From: Nectonema munidae
Taxonomy: Eukaryota; Nematomorpha; Nectonematoida; Nectonematidae
Assembly (NCBI GenBank): GCA_030549495.1
Contig: JAUIRK010000879.1
Span: forward strand, 620,001 to 684,000
Length of the DNA: 64,000 nt
Direction of reading: 5' to 3'
The stretch's first letter is position 1, and each line of letters begins with the position of its first letter. Below the pieces are notes generated by a model that searched no databases, had not been told where the DNA came from, and worked only from the letters and a program-made list of their open reading frames with translations. The position numbers and the translations under genes are program-made. Below are positions 28,377-40,843 of this stretch, piece after piece.

Positions 28377-29539
28377 TAAAATATTTATCAAGACGTATGT
28401 ATCCGAAGAGATTTATCAAAGAGCCTATAGTTAGTATACGATATATATAACGTTTAGTGAAAAAATGTGAAAGAGGATATAAACATCAATGTATCCGTGG
28501 CGCATTGTGTGTAGTATATAATGAGTTGTTATATGCGATGGATATATAGCATGGCGTATGTATATATAGTTAATGGTTGTAAATATTATTACAGTTTTTA
28601 AATAATCCTAGACATTATTTACTCGTCTTCTACGAGATATAGTCGTACAAAAGAATTATTCTTGTTCAATTCTAAACGCGGTATATATCATGGATTCGGA
28701 ATTGTATCAGGAGAAGTACAAAATTAAATAATAAAGAGGAAAGCCATATGTTATGCTAATAGTAAAGGTCCATGCTTAGGATCAGCTACTAATTTGAGTA
28801 TGTAGAACGAGACTTCTTTATTTTATGTTTCACTTTTCAATAAGCAATCTTTCGATCTCAATTTTACATTACATAAAATATTAAGTTTTTTATTTCATAA
28901 TTACAAATATTTATTTTCAATACATTTAATTTTGAGCTTCACTAAAAAACCTTTTCTTGTTTTTAATTTTTTTCACATTTGTAAGCATTGTTGTTTCAAA
29001 TTTTTTCACATTGTTGTTAAGGTCTACCTCTTAGCTTAACGGTGGAAGGTAGGGGGTTCGATCTAGTGGTGTTAATCGGTTATAAGATCGACTAATTTTT
29101 ATTAACTTTTTTAATTTAAAACTCTTTTTAGACTAATTTTAATTTAAATTAAAAAAAAATTTAATTTATTAAAAAATTTTGGTGAAATTTCATATTTGTA
29201 AAATTATATATAAATGTTTTTAATATATCATTTGGAGCGGGATAGGCTTTTTTTAATTTTAAAATTTTATTTTAAAAGAATTTGTCTAAAACTCAACCCT
29301 AAAAAAATTAAAGTAATATGGGATGTGGAAAGTCTACTCGCAAGCAAACAAATCAATGATATAAAAAAGATATAAAATTGAAAAAATTCAAAATTATTGG
29401 TAGAGCAAAAGTCTTTTTACTTGCTTTGAAATCACATCTGAGAGGGGGCGCGCTCCCTCCCTGGTATGCGCTTCTGATATATAAAATAACTATCTATAAA
29501 GGGAACAAAAAAAAATTAAATCACTTTTTATTTAGAAAT
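28377..29539. other. AT-rich spacer with tRNA-like promoter motif
   Basis: No gene was recognised. Near 29,025-29,080, CTTAGCTTAACGG and GGGGGTTCGATCTAG resemble tRNA A and B boxes and may be the head of an old SINE. A dispersed hAT-like terminus ends at 29,476. Confidence 0.4.
29375..29476 (-). mobile_element. hAT-like element end, dispersed family copy 2
   Basis: The right tip reads CAGAAGCGCATACCAGGGAG on the minus strand. The left part (ATTGAAAAAATTCAAAATTA, then GAGCAAAAGTC) resembles 10,125-10,165, so this and the 10.2-kb sequence are two copies of one repeat. Confidence 0.5.
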
Positions 29540-30037
29540 TTATTTACCCTTTTGAAAATATAGTTTTAAAAACAAAGAGCATCAATAGTCTCACAGGATA
29601 AACTGTTCCTTAACTTAGTTAGTGATAAACTTACCAGCAGTAGAGAAGAGTCCTTCAGCTTCCACACTTGATTCCAATTGATTTAATAAGTTCGAACTCG
29701 CTCTGTATGTCGAATTTTTTTTGGCTTGTGGAACACATCATCTTTCCCATTTCTTCCAAATATTCGGCATAACAGTCTTCAGTGGGCTTTATTTATTGCC
29801 TCACTTCCTTGTTAACATCACTGAGTTGTAATTCATGTTCATCAGTTTCTGTAGTAGGTGAAAATAATCTTTGAAAAATACCTAATGCCGTTTGTTTGAT
29901 ATCAGCAGCTTCACTTAAACTTTGTTCAGGATTATGGAGATATTTTAATAAAGAAATAATTTTTTCTTTCAAAATATCTTTTCATTAGTGCTTCATCCAA
30001 CTCTATTGATAATAATAATGTATTATTGCAGGATTCT

Positions 30038-30660
30038 TTAATGGAAATTCATAGATATATCACATTTTAACAGATTACTGTCTATTGAGCATAGATTGTT
30101 TAGTACAATCTCTACTGAGGTAAGTGTGTCTACAATGTCTTTTGCCACTTGCCATTCTTCTTCATTTAGTAATAAATTTTTAGCACCATGAATTTTCATT
30201 AGAGCATAGCAAAGACATGGTTTCAACATTATTATTCTTTTTAGCATTTCAACCATACTGTTCCACCTGGTCTTGCAATCCAGCACCTAATTTAAATTTT
30301 TGCCAAACTCTTGCTTCACATATCGTTTTTGACTGGTGACTTTCTATAGAGTTTACAAATTTTTATTATTTTTTCAATTACAATCAAATAGTCTTCGCGT
30401 ATCTTTGGAATCGATAGAGAACAATCAGTTTCAAATGATAGCTCGCTATAATTTGATGAAACCTCTACATCTTCATATAAATCATATTTTATATCATCGT
30501 CAAAAGATGAATTATGGTTCTGAATTCTTTTTCCACTGTATAAAACATCTTTAACTGCTAGGTGAATGGTATGAGCTACACAAAGATGACCTGGTGGAAT
30601 TTTTTTTCTAAATTTGAACATTAGTGATGCCCCATCAGTGGTAATTCTGCCAGCCTGTCT
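30038..30660 (-). pseudogene. hAT transposase, catalytic and central part
   Basis: ITTDGASLMFKFRKKIPPGH (across a frame change) supplies the Asp of the hAT catalytic region. LCVAHTIHLAVKDVLY is the C..H motif after it, and CKTRWNSMVEMLKRIIML is the conserved central block. These sit in order toward lower coordinates, with the C-terminal SSVEAEGLFSTAG block further left. Dead through frameshifts and insertions. Confidence 0.8.
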
Positions 30661-31046
30661 TCAACTATTTTAACTGTTTTTTCACTGTTAATCTTGGCTA
30701 TACGCACGAATATCGTTATAGCATGGTAGACGCACATATGGCAATTTACTCCATATGCTTTGTGATATGTAAAAACTATATAAAACAAAAATCAATACTC
30801 GAAATAAATGATGTATACATAAATGACCGATCGTATATGAATAGATTTTACAAACACACTCTCACACAAGCACTGGTATGGAATCACACTTGCACACGAT
30901 CATAAGTTATACATTCACTTGCACACAATCACTCGTACATGTACATTCGTACATACTGACAATATTAGAAATACCACACGCATACGTTTTTTTCTTTCCA
31001 TTCTCTTATTTTGTTTTGATTTACAACAGAGTTTATCAATTTTATA

Positions 31047-32203
31047 ATGGAATCGGATGCCTCTACTTCTCTTTCTGAAAGATCTTCTTTTTCAAGCTTT
31101 TTTTCTGATGAAAGCTCTCAAAGTTCGGAATATGAAGAAGATATTGATGACAATTTAATTTGCCCAGATCAAATTGATTACCCTAATGATAAAATATCTG
31201 CTATAAGAAAGATTCATGATCATTTTTATCACACATTTTCCAACTTTTGGACTCCAAATAAAGCCGTTACAATAGACGAGCAGTTGGTCAGCTTTAGAGG
31301 AGGCTGTAATATAAAGATATATGACCCTAAAAAGCCCGGCCATTATGGCCTTAAATTTTATCATCTAAATGATGCTGAAAGTTTTTATTTTCTCAAACCA
31401 GAAATTTACATCTCTGGTTTACCCAACAGAGAATATTTTTCTTCTAGAACATCATCAAAAGATTAGTAACAGATGCAAATCTACCTGATGGCTGTGGCCT
31501 TTATATAGATAGATTTTTTACGTCCCATGAAGTTGCAGAGTGGGGACTTTTAAAAAATATTACCATTTGTGGTACTGTTATGTCTTCTAGAAGATTTATT
31601 CCAAGAATTCTTCAGCCCTCTTATTTAAAATCTCTTCATCTAAATGAATGCGAATCCCGTATTGTTTATTCTCGTCAAGCTTCTTTTTCCGCCTATATTC
31701 CTCGTAAACATGCAAAACGCAATTTTAAAGTTGTTTACATTCTTTCATCTCAACACAGAAAAAAAGTCGAAATTTCTTCAGAGTATGATAAGCCTGAATC
31801 TCTAATAGAATACAACAAATACAAAGGCGGGGTCGACGTTGCGAATAGAATTGTCAAGCAATACCGGAGTTATAAACCTTGTAGAAGGTGGACTAGAGCA
31901 GCATTTGCAAACTATCTTGATATGAGAGCTCTAAATGCTTTCATCATTGCGAAGTTCAATGCGCCTGACGACTACCCATCAATAAAAAGTAGTGGAAGAA
32001 AAATATTTATAAAACAATTGGCTATGCATTTGAGTGAGGAGTCCATGAAAATCAGATCCCAAACCCCTCAAGTGAATCTGAAGACAAAAAATATTTTAAG
32101 TTTTTACGGATTTCACCAGGTTGACAGCTTAGAAACATCGAGTAGCCGAGGTTTCTGCAATATTTGTAAGCCCAAAAAAAAGCAGAACAACGCAAAAGTG
32201 TAA
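31047..32203 (+). pseudogene. piggyBac transposase, internally deleted
   Basis: It starts with an acidic, Ser-rich N terminus (MESDASTSLSERSSFSSFF). It then jumps to ISAIRKIHDHFYHTFSNFW, skipping the first part of the usual DDE_Tnp_1_7 domain. Catalytic-type motifs follow: VTIDEQLVSFRGG, LYIDRFFTS and NKYKGGVDVAN. The Cys-rich C terminus begins GFCNICKPKKK and continues (CKKCLFLC) only in another frame. One further frame break lies near 31,466. Probably inactive. Confidence 0.88.
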
Positions 32204-32300
32204 AAAATGCCTTTTTTTATGTGTAAAAATCACACGAAATTAATCTGCGAAAATTGTATATGATTTTTTTTCTTCTTTGTAAATAAATTTTTTTATATCA

Positions 32301-32640
32301 TGTCCAAAATATATTTTTTCTTTAAAAATTTAACGCCATCTATAAAGTTTAAGTCAAAAAATGGTTTTTTAAAAATAATTTGAAAAAAGTTTTTCAGATA
32401 ATAATTTTAGACATATTTCATAAAAAAAATCATAAAATTGATTAAATTTACATGCTAATTAAAAAATATATCATCTCAAAATGTATTTTTCTTAAAAAAT
32501 TTAACGCCATCTATAAAGTTTAAGTCAAAAAAATGGTTTTTCAAAAATAATTTGAAAAAAGTTTTTCAGATGATAATTTTAGACATATTTCATAAAAGAT
32601 CATAAAATTGATTAAATTTACATGCCAATTAAAAAATTAC
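32301..32640 (+). repeat. ~171-bp tandem duplication at piggyBac 3' end
   Basis: Two units contain TTTAACGCCATCTATAAAGT and AAAAAGTTTTTCAGAT, about 171 bp apart, with few differences. Both lie between the transposase stop and the right terminal repeat of piggyBac element 1, so the duplication belongs to the element. Confidence 0.85.
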
Positions 32641-32879
32641 GATAATGAAAAAATTTTACGCTATCGAGTTTTTAAATATTAGTATGGAGTAAATTGCCAT
32701 ATGTGCGTATAGCGAAGGTTAAGAGAACCCTTTACAAGAACCATCCCAAGCGACCAAAAGTCTTCATTCCCATGTAAATTAATGCTCATGTAACGTTAAT
32801 TTTTTTGTGACGTGAATTCTTCAAGAGTAAGAGAAAATTTCTTTTGTTTTCTCCCTTTCAAGTTTATCTTTTTGTTTAA

Positions 32880-33009
32880 CCCATTTAAGACGAAACAAAG
32901 CAGACGATATCTAAAAAAACGCAGACGATTTATATTCAAAGACATTGAAAAAAGCAGACGAAGATGAAATTACTTATGTTCCAAAATAGGAACATTGGTC
33001 GTAAATGGG
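32880..33009 (+). mobile_element. MITE family B, copy 2, inside hAT fossil
   Basis: A 130-bp element between TTAA copies (32876-32879 and 33010-33013). Its ends are CCCATTTAAG and AAATGGG. It contains AAAGCAGACGATATCT and GGAACATTGG, as in copy 3 at 57.7 kb. It interrupts the N-terminal part of the same hAT hit by piggyBac element 1. Confidence 0.9.
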
Positions 33010-33360
33010 TTAAAATAAAAATTCATTAGCTTTTTTCTTACAGTTTTGTGAGTAGAAGGTGAAGCTTTGTCATACTTTTCTCTACTTAAACTTTCTTGAA
33101 TAAAGCGACAAGTTGCAATGGATGTAAAAGACAGGCCATTTCAGAAATGTTCTCTTCAATTGATTTCTTTGCCAAAAATGGCTCTATAGTTTTGATTTTC
33201 TTAGAAAAATAAATTTCATTATTCAGTATATTGTAAACATTTTTAAAATGGTAAGTAAGTGTTGATTTAGAAATTTCAGCGCATTTAAACATCTTCTTGC
33301 ATTTCATACACTCTGCGTCATCTTTCTCTTTTTTTTACAAAATACTCCCACATGGCAGAT

Positions 33361-33959
33361 CTTTTTGTAGTTGAAGCCTTATAATTAAAACCAAATTAAA
33401 GTTTAAAATTTTTTTGGAAGAGGAAACGAATAAAATAGGAATTATGAGTTTATACGAAAAACTATATGACAATTGATTCACTAGTGTATGTGTTCTTGTG
33501 TTTCTGTTCTCTTCTTTTGATTGATTGATTGAAATGCGTTTGTAATGCATGTGTAAAAATGATACAAAGTAGAAGTAACATATCTTCATCTACATATGTT
33601 TTATTTACGAGAGTCAAGAGAAATAATAATTTATCACACTAATCATTTCTGTTAAATGCCATAAATCATTTATCCCTCCTATTTTATTATATAAGCTATA
33701 TAGCATTTGTGTAGTAGTTATTGTCAGCTATTTTATACACAAAATTTAATGAATAAATCTGCTTATTATCATACATCCTGTTATTCATAGGAGGAAAAAT
33801 TGGAAAAAATTGACTTTATTGACTTTTTAAAGTTTCATTGAATTGAACAACTATGAACACTTTAGAGAAAGTATTGAAAATTATTTCAAAGAATCCATGA
33901 CTTTGTAATACAACAACATATAATTAATGGCATTTTCTGTTTAAAATTCAATCATTTTC
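33361..33959. other. AT-rich spacer, nothing recognised
   Basis: No coding sequence, inverted repeat or tRNA-like motif stands out. The left edge of the next decayed element may begin near 33,800, where TTGACTTTATTGACTTTT appears. Confidence 0.5.
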
Positions 33960-34963
33960 TAGCAGTTTTTTCAATTTAGAAAAAGATCCTTTTACTTCTA
34001 AAGTTAAAACTTGGCAATTTTGTAATTTGGGATAAGTACTGTGAGAGATTTGACCTTATTCATGATTTTATTGATTTCATTTTATTTGAATTCATTTTAA
34101 AGATAACTTTTAACGCCACATTCGTCTTAAATGAAATAATGTTGAAGAAACAAGTAAAGACATCTTCGACTGAAAAAGTCTCTATGTTGACTTTTTCCAA
34201 TTAAATCAATGAATCGTGAATATTCTCTAATTATTGTTAGCAAGTTTTGACACAGATTTTCTTTTTTTTTTCAACAATTTCTTGATATTTGGCAATAAAA
34301 TTCCATTATCTCCATCATTAATTTCTTCACTGCTGGAAGATTTTAATGAAAATATTTTGCTGCTTGCAACAAATTTGTCAATTTCGTTACAATTGGAACT
34401 GAAGTGTTGCCGATAGGTTTGAAAAGAAAACGAATTTTTCTATTATTAATTTTGAATGATTTAATGCCGGTAATCTACAATTTTGCAGGATAACTTAACT
34501 TTTAAGGTAAACTTGTGTAAAAGATGTGAAAAACATGCAATGATAAAAAAGTTTGGGAATAAAATTCCATAACTTCTGCAGCGGATATATCGTATGTAAA
34601 CGCGTTTGTCAACAAAAAAAATTTGTCTTACAAAAAACTTCATCATGCTTAACCTCAGTCAGGCAAACTTTACAGTAAAGCCTTTTATTAGATGAAAAAA
34701 AAAGCCAAACTATTGTGGAAGTTTTGACATAAAGCAGAAATCTTGTATGTATCACTTATAACAATTTTATGTACATTGAATCAAAAAGTGTTAAATATAA
34801 AAATTGACTTTATTGATCTAAACTCGAAAAATGGACTTTGATTGACTTAAAAATTTGAAATTTGTTCAATAATAATTTTTAGACTAAACAAGTAAAGATC
34901 TTCTTCAAAGAGTTTTTGCTAAACGGAAATAAAAGTTGACTTTATTGACTTTTACTCGCCCTG
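33960..34963 (-). mobile_element. Decayed DNA element, possibly hAT
   Basis: The minus strand near 34,660-34,700 reads NKRLYCKVCLTEVKHDE, a short Cys-pair motif like zinc fingers at transposase N termini. About 700 bp of stop-broken protein-like sequence follow. The right tip ends GACTTTTACTCGCCCTG at 34,963, that is CAGGGCGAGTAAAAGTCAAT on the minus strand, a hAT-style CAG end. A related tip ends at 63,585. The opposite end was not found and the family is uncertain. Confidence 0.4.
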
Positions 34964-36882
34964 AATATCTACCGGTCAATTAGAGTTCGGTTACGGTGAA
35001 TTTTTGGTGAAGGGTTGGATCCCCAACGCTCCTGACTCTTAAAAACAAAATCACAAAAACTGTGATTAATCATTTCAAGCATATAGCCTTACGGCTGAAG
35101 TGCTTTAAATATCCATTCATCAACTTCAATATTATAATTTTTATCTGTCGTAGTGATTGTACAAATGAGAATCTGTAAATCTGGATTTGGTTGAAGAATT
35201 AAGTTTAGAGAATATAAAAACAAACTCAATAAAATAAAATTTTTTATTCAATGTTTAACTATAATTACCATTAAACTTCAAAAGAAGTAACGAACTTAAT
35301 TTTCTATTTTTTTTATATTAAGTTAATTTTTTGGTTAATGGATCCCATCTCTTGCTCGAAGGTATAGGTTTAATTAGGTATGACATTTTTCAAAATCAAA
35401 TTTATATACCTTAACTATGATATCTTATTTTCAGGAACATAAAATTAACAATTAGTTATAATGTTTTTCAAATCAAATATTTATTTCTTATATCGCGTTC
35501 TTTCAGGGCAGTTGCCTCATTATGAAAAGTGACATGTGTAAGAGGGTTGCTCAATTTTTTATATAATAAAAAAATTTTTAACATAAAAGTTAAAGATCGT
35601 CTAAAAAATAATTCATTCTTAATTAATTAAAAACAATTAATTAGTGCCCATGATAGAGATATTCTTTAATCTTTACAAAAACAGATGTACTTAATTTGTA
35701 TAATTATGGTAATTTAGCAAAAAGTGTAAATAGAATTTAGATGTTTCAGTCTCATACATTAACTCAAGTATTCATATAATTTACAAATATATTATTCACT
35801 TCTAGGGATTATTATAATTTAATCTATAATCCTTTGAGGACAAGTTTCCCCAAAAATGAAAATGGTCAATGATTTCCTTTACGAGTGAAGGAGAATGTCC
35901 ATCGTATGATGAAAATTGAACAAAGAGGATCTAGAATGATATCATTTGCAAGCCAACCTTTAAATTAAGATTCGTTAAGAAATGTGAATTGTTTTAATCG
36001 AGCTAATAAAAAGAAGGATTCACTCAATCTTTTAGAATAAGGATATACCACTTTTAAAGAATCAATCATTTTAAAATATCAATTAAGATTTTAGTATCCA
36101 TGTTTCCGTACTAGAAGTTTCAAGGCTACAACTGAGAAACATATAAGGGAAAATTGAAGACTAATCTAAAGAAATATGATATTACTACAGAGAGTTTGTT
36201 GGTAAGAAACTCAAGGATACGAAAAAATGGAAAAAATCTAATTAAGTGTCTTTCATAAGACTTGTAACTCAAAGAAATGAATATGTATAACATAGTTTCA
36301 GAAGGTGGAAAAAAGGTCTATTTAGGGGTGCAGATACAAGTTGCAATGTAATTTTTTGTTCACAAAGCTGGAATTAAATAATGCACATATTGAGCGGTAT
36401 AGAATTTTCACTATTTAAAGTAAAAATTTTGCAAAAAAAAAGAAGCATATACTGGAAAGATACAGTATATTTTCTAAAATTAAACCATCCTTATCAAGAT
36501 ATCGATTTTTTCCGACGGGTGATGATAGCAAAAATTACCAGATGTTTCTGGGAAGATGGTGTATTGTAACTATTACGAAATAAAAGCCTTTTATATAACT
36601 TGTGTTGTTGTTTTGTATAACTTGTGTATTCAGAACTTTATTTTACTATTTGTTTCCTTTTATTTTCATTTATTCAAACTTTTTTGAAATATAAGCTCTA
36701 TTTCAACATTATTTATTTATTGCTGACTTCTTGAATAGAAAACTTTGGGAACTATCACTCTCTGTTCAATCTTGGATTCCCTCGTTGCCCAGTGACATGA
36801 AACAATAAATTAAATTTTGTAGTGGTAGGTACATTCCACTCACTTGCGATGTGTTGTTTATACAATAGGCATGCATAATTTT
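34964..36882. other. AT-rich spacer, no gene recognised
   Basis: No recognisable protein. A stretch near 35,070-35,110 (CATATAGCCTTACGGCTGAA) resembles LINE 3' UTR sequence such as 57,010-57,035 (GATAGCCTTATGGCCGCTGG), a weak hint of a LINE remnant. An ORF at 36,381-36,569 has no recognised match. Confidence 0.4.
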
Positions 36883-37130
36883 ATTTGCTTGCCCTGCATC
36901 GTATTTTCTTCATACAAAATATGCTATGTCGTACATACTCAAACATAGTAGACAGATCCGCATTGAGAGATGAATGCAATATTCAAACTGCTCGCCCTGC
37001 ATCGTATTTTCTTCATACAAAATATGATATGTCGTACTTATTCAAACATAGTATACAGATTTGTGTTGAACGATTATAGCACAATTTAAATTGCTTGCCT
37101 TCCATCGTATTTACTTTATATAAAATAAAT
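36883..37130. repeat. ~105-bp tandem repeat, three units
   Basis: Units start (T)TGCTTGCCCTGCATCGTAT at 36,883, 36,989 and 37,091. The first two are very similar and include TTCTTCATACAAAATATG. The third is diverged and truncated. Confidence 0.85.
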
Positions 37131-37507
37131 TTATAACTTTTTTTTTTGCAAATCCTTATTCTTAAATCACCAAAATTTTAATTTTAGAATTTTTTGAAAG
37201 GCGTGCTATGCATGCTTTGCTTGCAATGAGGAGTCGCCCTGTTTCCACTTCATTTTTTGTTGGTTTATGCTGACTTACTTTTATTTTATTTTTAATACTC
37301 AGTTTTATTAAATCCATAATCATGACAGAAAATTTAAATAAAAAATGCTTACACTATAGCTAAAATTACTAAAATTTGGATTCTATAATTTCTCTAATAA
37401 TGAATAACATCCCATTTGTCTTCTTTACAATAAAATAATTTCGAAATAGGCCATCAAACAAATGACATTTTTCAAAATTTGAACAAGATCCATTAAAATA
37501 AAGCGAA

Positions 37508-37570
37508 AGAAAATATTCCTTTTTTTCAGGAATATACGAGAAAATATTCCTTTTTTCAGGAATTTACGAG
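37508..37570. repeat. 30-bp tandem duplication
   Basis: GAAAATATTCC, a T run and CAGGAATATACGA occur twice in a row with one or two changes. It sits just left of a hAT-derived segment. Confidence 0.7.
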
Positions 37571-37639
37571 ATAAATTTAACAAGAGAAAGCAAATTGCCT
37601 GGCTCATGACAATCAAATCCTAGAAATCCGACAATGAAC

Positions 37640-38660
37640 ATGATTATTCATACAATATTTCAAAGATGATTTCCAAATCAGGGAAATCTCAGACAATTGA
37701 GGAATAACTTATTTTATCAGCCACAGAATAAACCATACTTAATGTAATGCATTATTCTCTTCCACCAAAAGAATTATAAAGACGATTTCCCCTTAGTAAT
37801 AATTTTATACAAAGGAGATTGATGAAATATCCTGCGAACTTGAAAAGACCTTTTATAATACCCCTGAAAATCAGCAATTCAGTTTCTTTCTTGACGAATC
37901 TACTATCCTATGTAATAAGGAATTGCTTTTAAAATATGCTATTTAAGGTTTTAAAAAATTCATAAGAATTACTGTTTTCAAAAGAACCTAGAACAGATTA
38001 TAAAGTTAATTTATTTTCAATGAAGTTTACCAAAAATGGAAAAGAATTTCCTATTTAATAATATGTTTGCTTGCTCAAAAGATTGTCTCCTCCATAAGTA
38101 CGGCAAATAAGCTTTCTTATATTTTTAAAGAAATTAATTTTTATTCATTCACAGCACCTAGTTGCTATGAAGTTGATTGATTTCTTATAAAATCTCTGAG
38201 CAGAATTATATCATTAATATATAAAATAAATATCATGCCCTTAATTCCCGATTATTTGGTTCGGCAACATGGATGAGAGAGGAGAGGGAGAGATTTATTG
38301 AAGACAAATAGAAAACACTAAAAAATATCATTTCTAAATTTTGTTCCAAAAAAACAATTCCATAAGTTATAAATAAAAAAAATATATCACATGATAGAAA
38401 TAAACATTACCAGTATTTTTAAAGGCGATTTTACCATCATAATTTTTTTTAGGAGAATAAAAGTGATTCTTTGAGTGATGAACACTTAGTATACAAATAT
38501 GACATTGCCTATTTGACAGATCTTTTCAATATATTTATTGAGATGAGTTTACAACTACACGGTTTTGAGGTTAATTTTACCATGACCAAATCTGTTATTT
38601 ACGCATTCATTGATAAGTTAAAATTTTTCGTGAAATATTGGTCTTCAGTTAATATCTAAA
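37640..38660 (+). pseudogene. hAT transposase fossil (ZBED5/FAM200-like)
   Basis: Successive + strand fragments match the usual order of this subgroup: KSGKSQTIEE-stop-LILSATE (about 37,680-37,730), DEISCELEKTFYNTPENQQF followed by SFFLDESTILCNKELLL (37,820-37,935), and LVYKYDIAYLTDLFNIFIEM with the following LQLHGFEVNF (38,480-38,580). The catalytic TDGA region between them is not recognisable. The coding frame is heavily broken. No terminal repeats were found, so the limits are those of readable protein. Confidence 0.7.
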
Positions 38661-38784
38661 TTTTAAAATGTTAATATTCTCGAAATAATCCAGAATCTGA
38701 CTTTTCTATAAATTAAAAGATAATCCCTTGGATTATTGTAAGTATTTGAATTATACGCACAAGGATATGAAATTTAGACAACAT

Positions 38785-38927
38785 GATCTCGTGAGTAGGG
38801 TTGGTTAGATGCTGGATTCGATAACTGAAGTTTTTGGGTTCGATTCCGCATCAAGCCTGCTTTGTTAATAGTTCGATACAAGCGGCTCGGTGAAAATACC
38901 CTATGGTACCTTTACCTTTACCTTTAT
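38785..38927 (+). mobile_element. tRNA-derived SINE with CCTTTA tail
   Basis: The head has GGGTTGGTTAGATGCTGG (A-box region) and, at tRNA-like spacing, GGGTTCGATTCCGC (B box). The body includes CAAGCGGCTCGGTGAAAATA. The 3' tail is TACCTTTACCTTTACCTTTA. The head resembles tRNA-Ser/Leu-type genes with GGTTAA..GATGGA. Related minus-strand copies lie at 43.8 and 49.4 kb. It is not a functional tRNA. Confidence 0.8.
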
Positions 38928-39493
38928 TAATATTAATATAAGTGGATTATAATGGATTGCAATCAATTGTGCATCTAAGAATTATTGTCTTAGAAATTCT
39001 AGTAGTTTACCAATAATAAGGTAAATGTTTCTACAAAAAAATTCTTATAAAAAAAAAAAATAAAAAATTGAATAAATTTCTTTTTAAATAACGGAAAAGA
39101 AAAATTTTGAGAAATTTCAAATACACTACTAATGTTTTTGTTTAAAAAAAATAATATACAATTAAAAATATAAATGTTTTTTTTTTTGAAACCCAAATTA
39201 AATTTTTTTTTTTTTTTTCTTTCCCTCTTTTTTTATTTATATTTATATATTAAATTTTTTAAAAATAAATTTTTTTTTTTTTTTAAATTTTTTAAAAATC
39301 CTCCCCCCCCAAAAATTTTCTTCCTCCTTTTCTTCTTTTTTCTCCCCTCCTTCTTAAAAAAAAGATAATTTGGGAAAGGTTTAAAAAACCCTTTCGCTTT
39401 CAATTCTTCCATGTTCTCCATCAATCCTTAAAAAAAATAAATTTTATTTTTTTTTATTTTAAGTAATTTTTTTTTTTTTTTATCTAAAAGTTT

Positions 39494-39533
<40 letters not shown>

Positions 39534-40835
39534 AGTAACTGTGTGGTAAATATTTTTTTTCATACTTATACATATGAAACAACTTGTGTAATACAAGAAA
39601 AGATAGTCAACATAAAAATGTATTCGAACTAAGGCACTTCTTAAAACAATGGTATCAATTTTTTGTCTCCAACCTGCTAAAGATTTTCAAACTAATACGA
39701 AGAACTCAAACATTTTGATTACTTTTCAAACTTACCTGTATGACTCAACGTACTTTTAGGAAACTAAAATAAAGGCATCAGATTAATTCATCTAAATCTG
39801 ATGATGTAACCTTAAATAGAAAAATTGGATTTATCAACTACTACAGCTCTACGCATCTATGTTGCAGAAGAATATGTTTAAACAATCATGGTCGAACTCT
39901 AGATATTTTTATTATTATTTTCCATTAATATTCAAAACGTTTAAAAACAACATATCATAGATACGAAAATATTAATAGTGAAAAATAACGGAAAAAAATA
40001 ATATTATTTTTTTGTCTAACTTCATTTGTAGAATATATGTTCATCAGATTAACGAATTGGGTTGAATATTATTTATGGTGTATAAAGTTAGCATGTTTTT
40101 ATTAAAACTGTTTTATCTAGAAAACAGGTCTTAAATCTAATTATAAGCGAAAATTTTCTAATATATGTTATAAGAAAAAAAATTCTAAATTCCATAATAT
40201 TTTTTTTAATTGCAGGTATAGAATAAAACAAAGTAAATGTAAAATACAAAAATATAAAAAAATTATTTTTTTATTAATTTGGTTTTTAGCTACAATGATT
40301 CTGATGTCTGAGTTTTTACGTTTTGTCAGTAAATTTTAAAAGTAAATTTGATTAAATTGACTATTTTTTTTATAAAAATTTAATATGAATGTATTAATAT
40401 CAAAAATTAGAATAAAAATGATAATAATTGTTTTAAATTTGTACATTGGAAAAGTTAAAAAAATGATTTAAAAATAATGTTAGACGGATTTTATTATCAT
40501 ACATAATTTACTCCATGAAGGAAAATATCCGACTTCAACTCCAAGTGCTAATAAAAATCAGGCTTTGATTCCAAATACTCAAAAAATATGATTCCGACTT
40601 AAATTTCCTAAATATTTGGAACTAATCTTCGTTTTCCCATTATTTAAAATTAATCTGAATTAAAAGAAAATTAAATTGCCCTTCTCCGCTCCTTTACCAT
40701 CGCGTATTTTTCAGCATCACTGTGTAGTTCAATCAAAATTAGTTTCATTTTGTAAAAGGAAGGTTGTATTTCAAATCCGTAGCATCCAGGCTAAGGCATT
40801 CATTCACAATGATTTTATATATACAAAATTCAGAA
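38928..40835. other. AT-rich spacer with poly-T/poly-A block
   Basis: No gene was found. It includes the homopolymer-rich block at 39,160-39,535 and degenerate GAGTCGG-type motifs (minus strand) near 40,515-40,600. Confidence 0.5.
39160..39535. repeat. Extreme T-rich homopolymer block
   Basis: Dominated by long T runs with a few A- and C-runs (CTCCCCCCCC near 39,300). ORFs on both strands here are Phe/Lys/Leu-rich artefacts. Such sequence often marks unresolved low-complexity DNA or base-calling error. Confidence 0.8.
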
Positions 40836-40843
40836 AAAAATTG

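Larger units (their letters stand above)
30692..32718 (+). mobile_element. piggyBac element 1, inserted in hAT fossil
   Basis: Flanked by TTAA at 30688-30691 and 32719-32722. Terminal repeats: TCTTGGCTATACGCAC at the left, CCTTCGCTATACGCAC at the right (inverted). An inner block, GCACATATGGCAATTTACTC, is repeated inverted near both ends. The left end has about 24 extra bases between the two blocks. Length is 2,027 bp. Removing it and one TTAA restores the flanking minus-strand hAT frame (GSLNSEKTVKIVEDRLAE), which fixes the insertion order. Confidence 0.92.
29540..33360 (-). mobile_element. hAT transposon fossil with nested insertions
   Basis: The minus strand carries BED-finger-like sequence (SAMWEYFVKK, then CMKCKKMFKCAE, 33,350-33,200), GRLGWFL-type sequence, then TTDGASLMFKFRKK, LCVAHTIHLAVKDVLYSGK, LDCKTRWNSMVEMLKRI and SSVEAEGLFSTAGKF (about 29,650-29,700). 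This is the order of a hAT transposase from N to C terminus. Frame changes and stops are frequent. Two TTAA elements interrupt it: piggyBac (30692-32718) and MITE B (32880-33009). Its own terminal repeats were not identified, so the edges are approximate. Confidence 0.8.

Noticed and set aside
29025-29080. Possible tRNA gene
   Set aside because: A- and B-box-like motifs are present, but the arms do not pair as a cloverleaf; at most it is an old SINE head.
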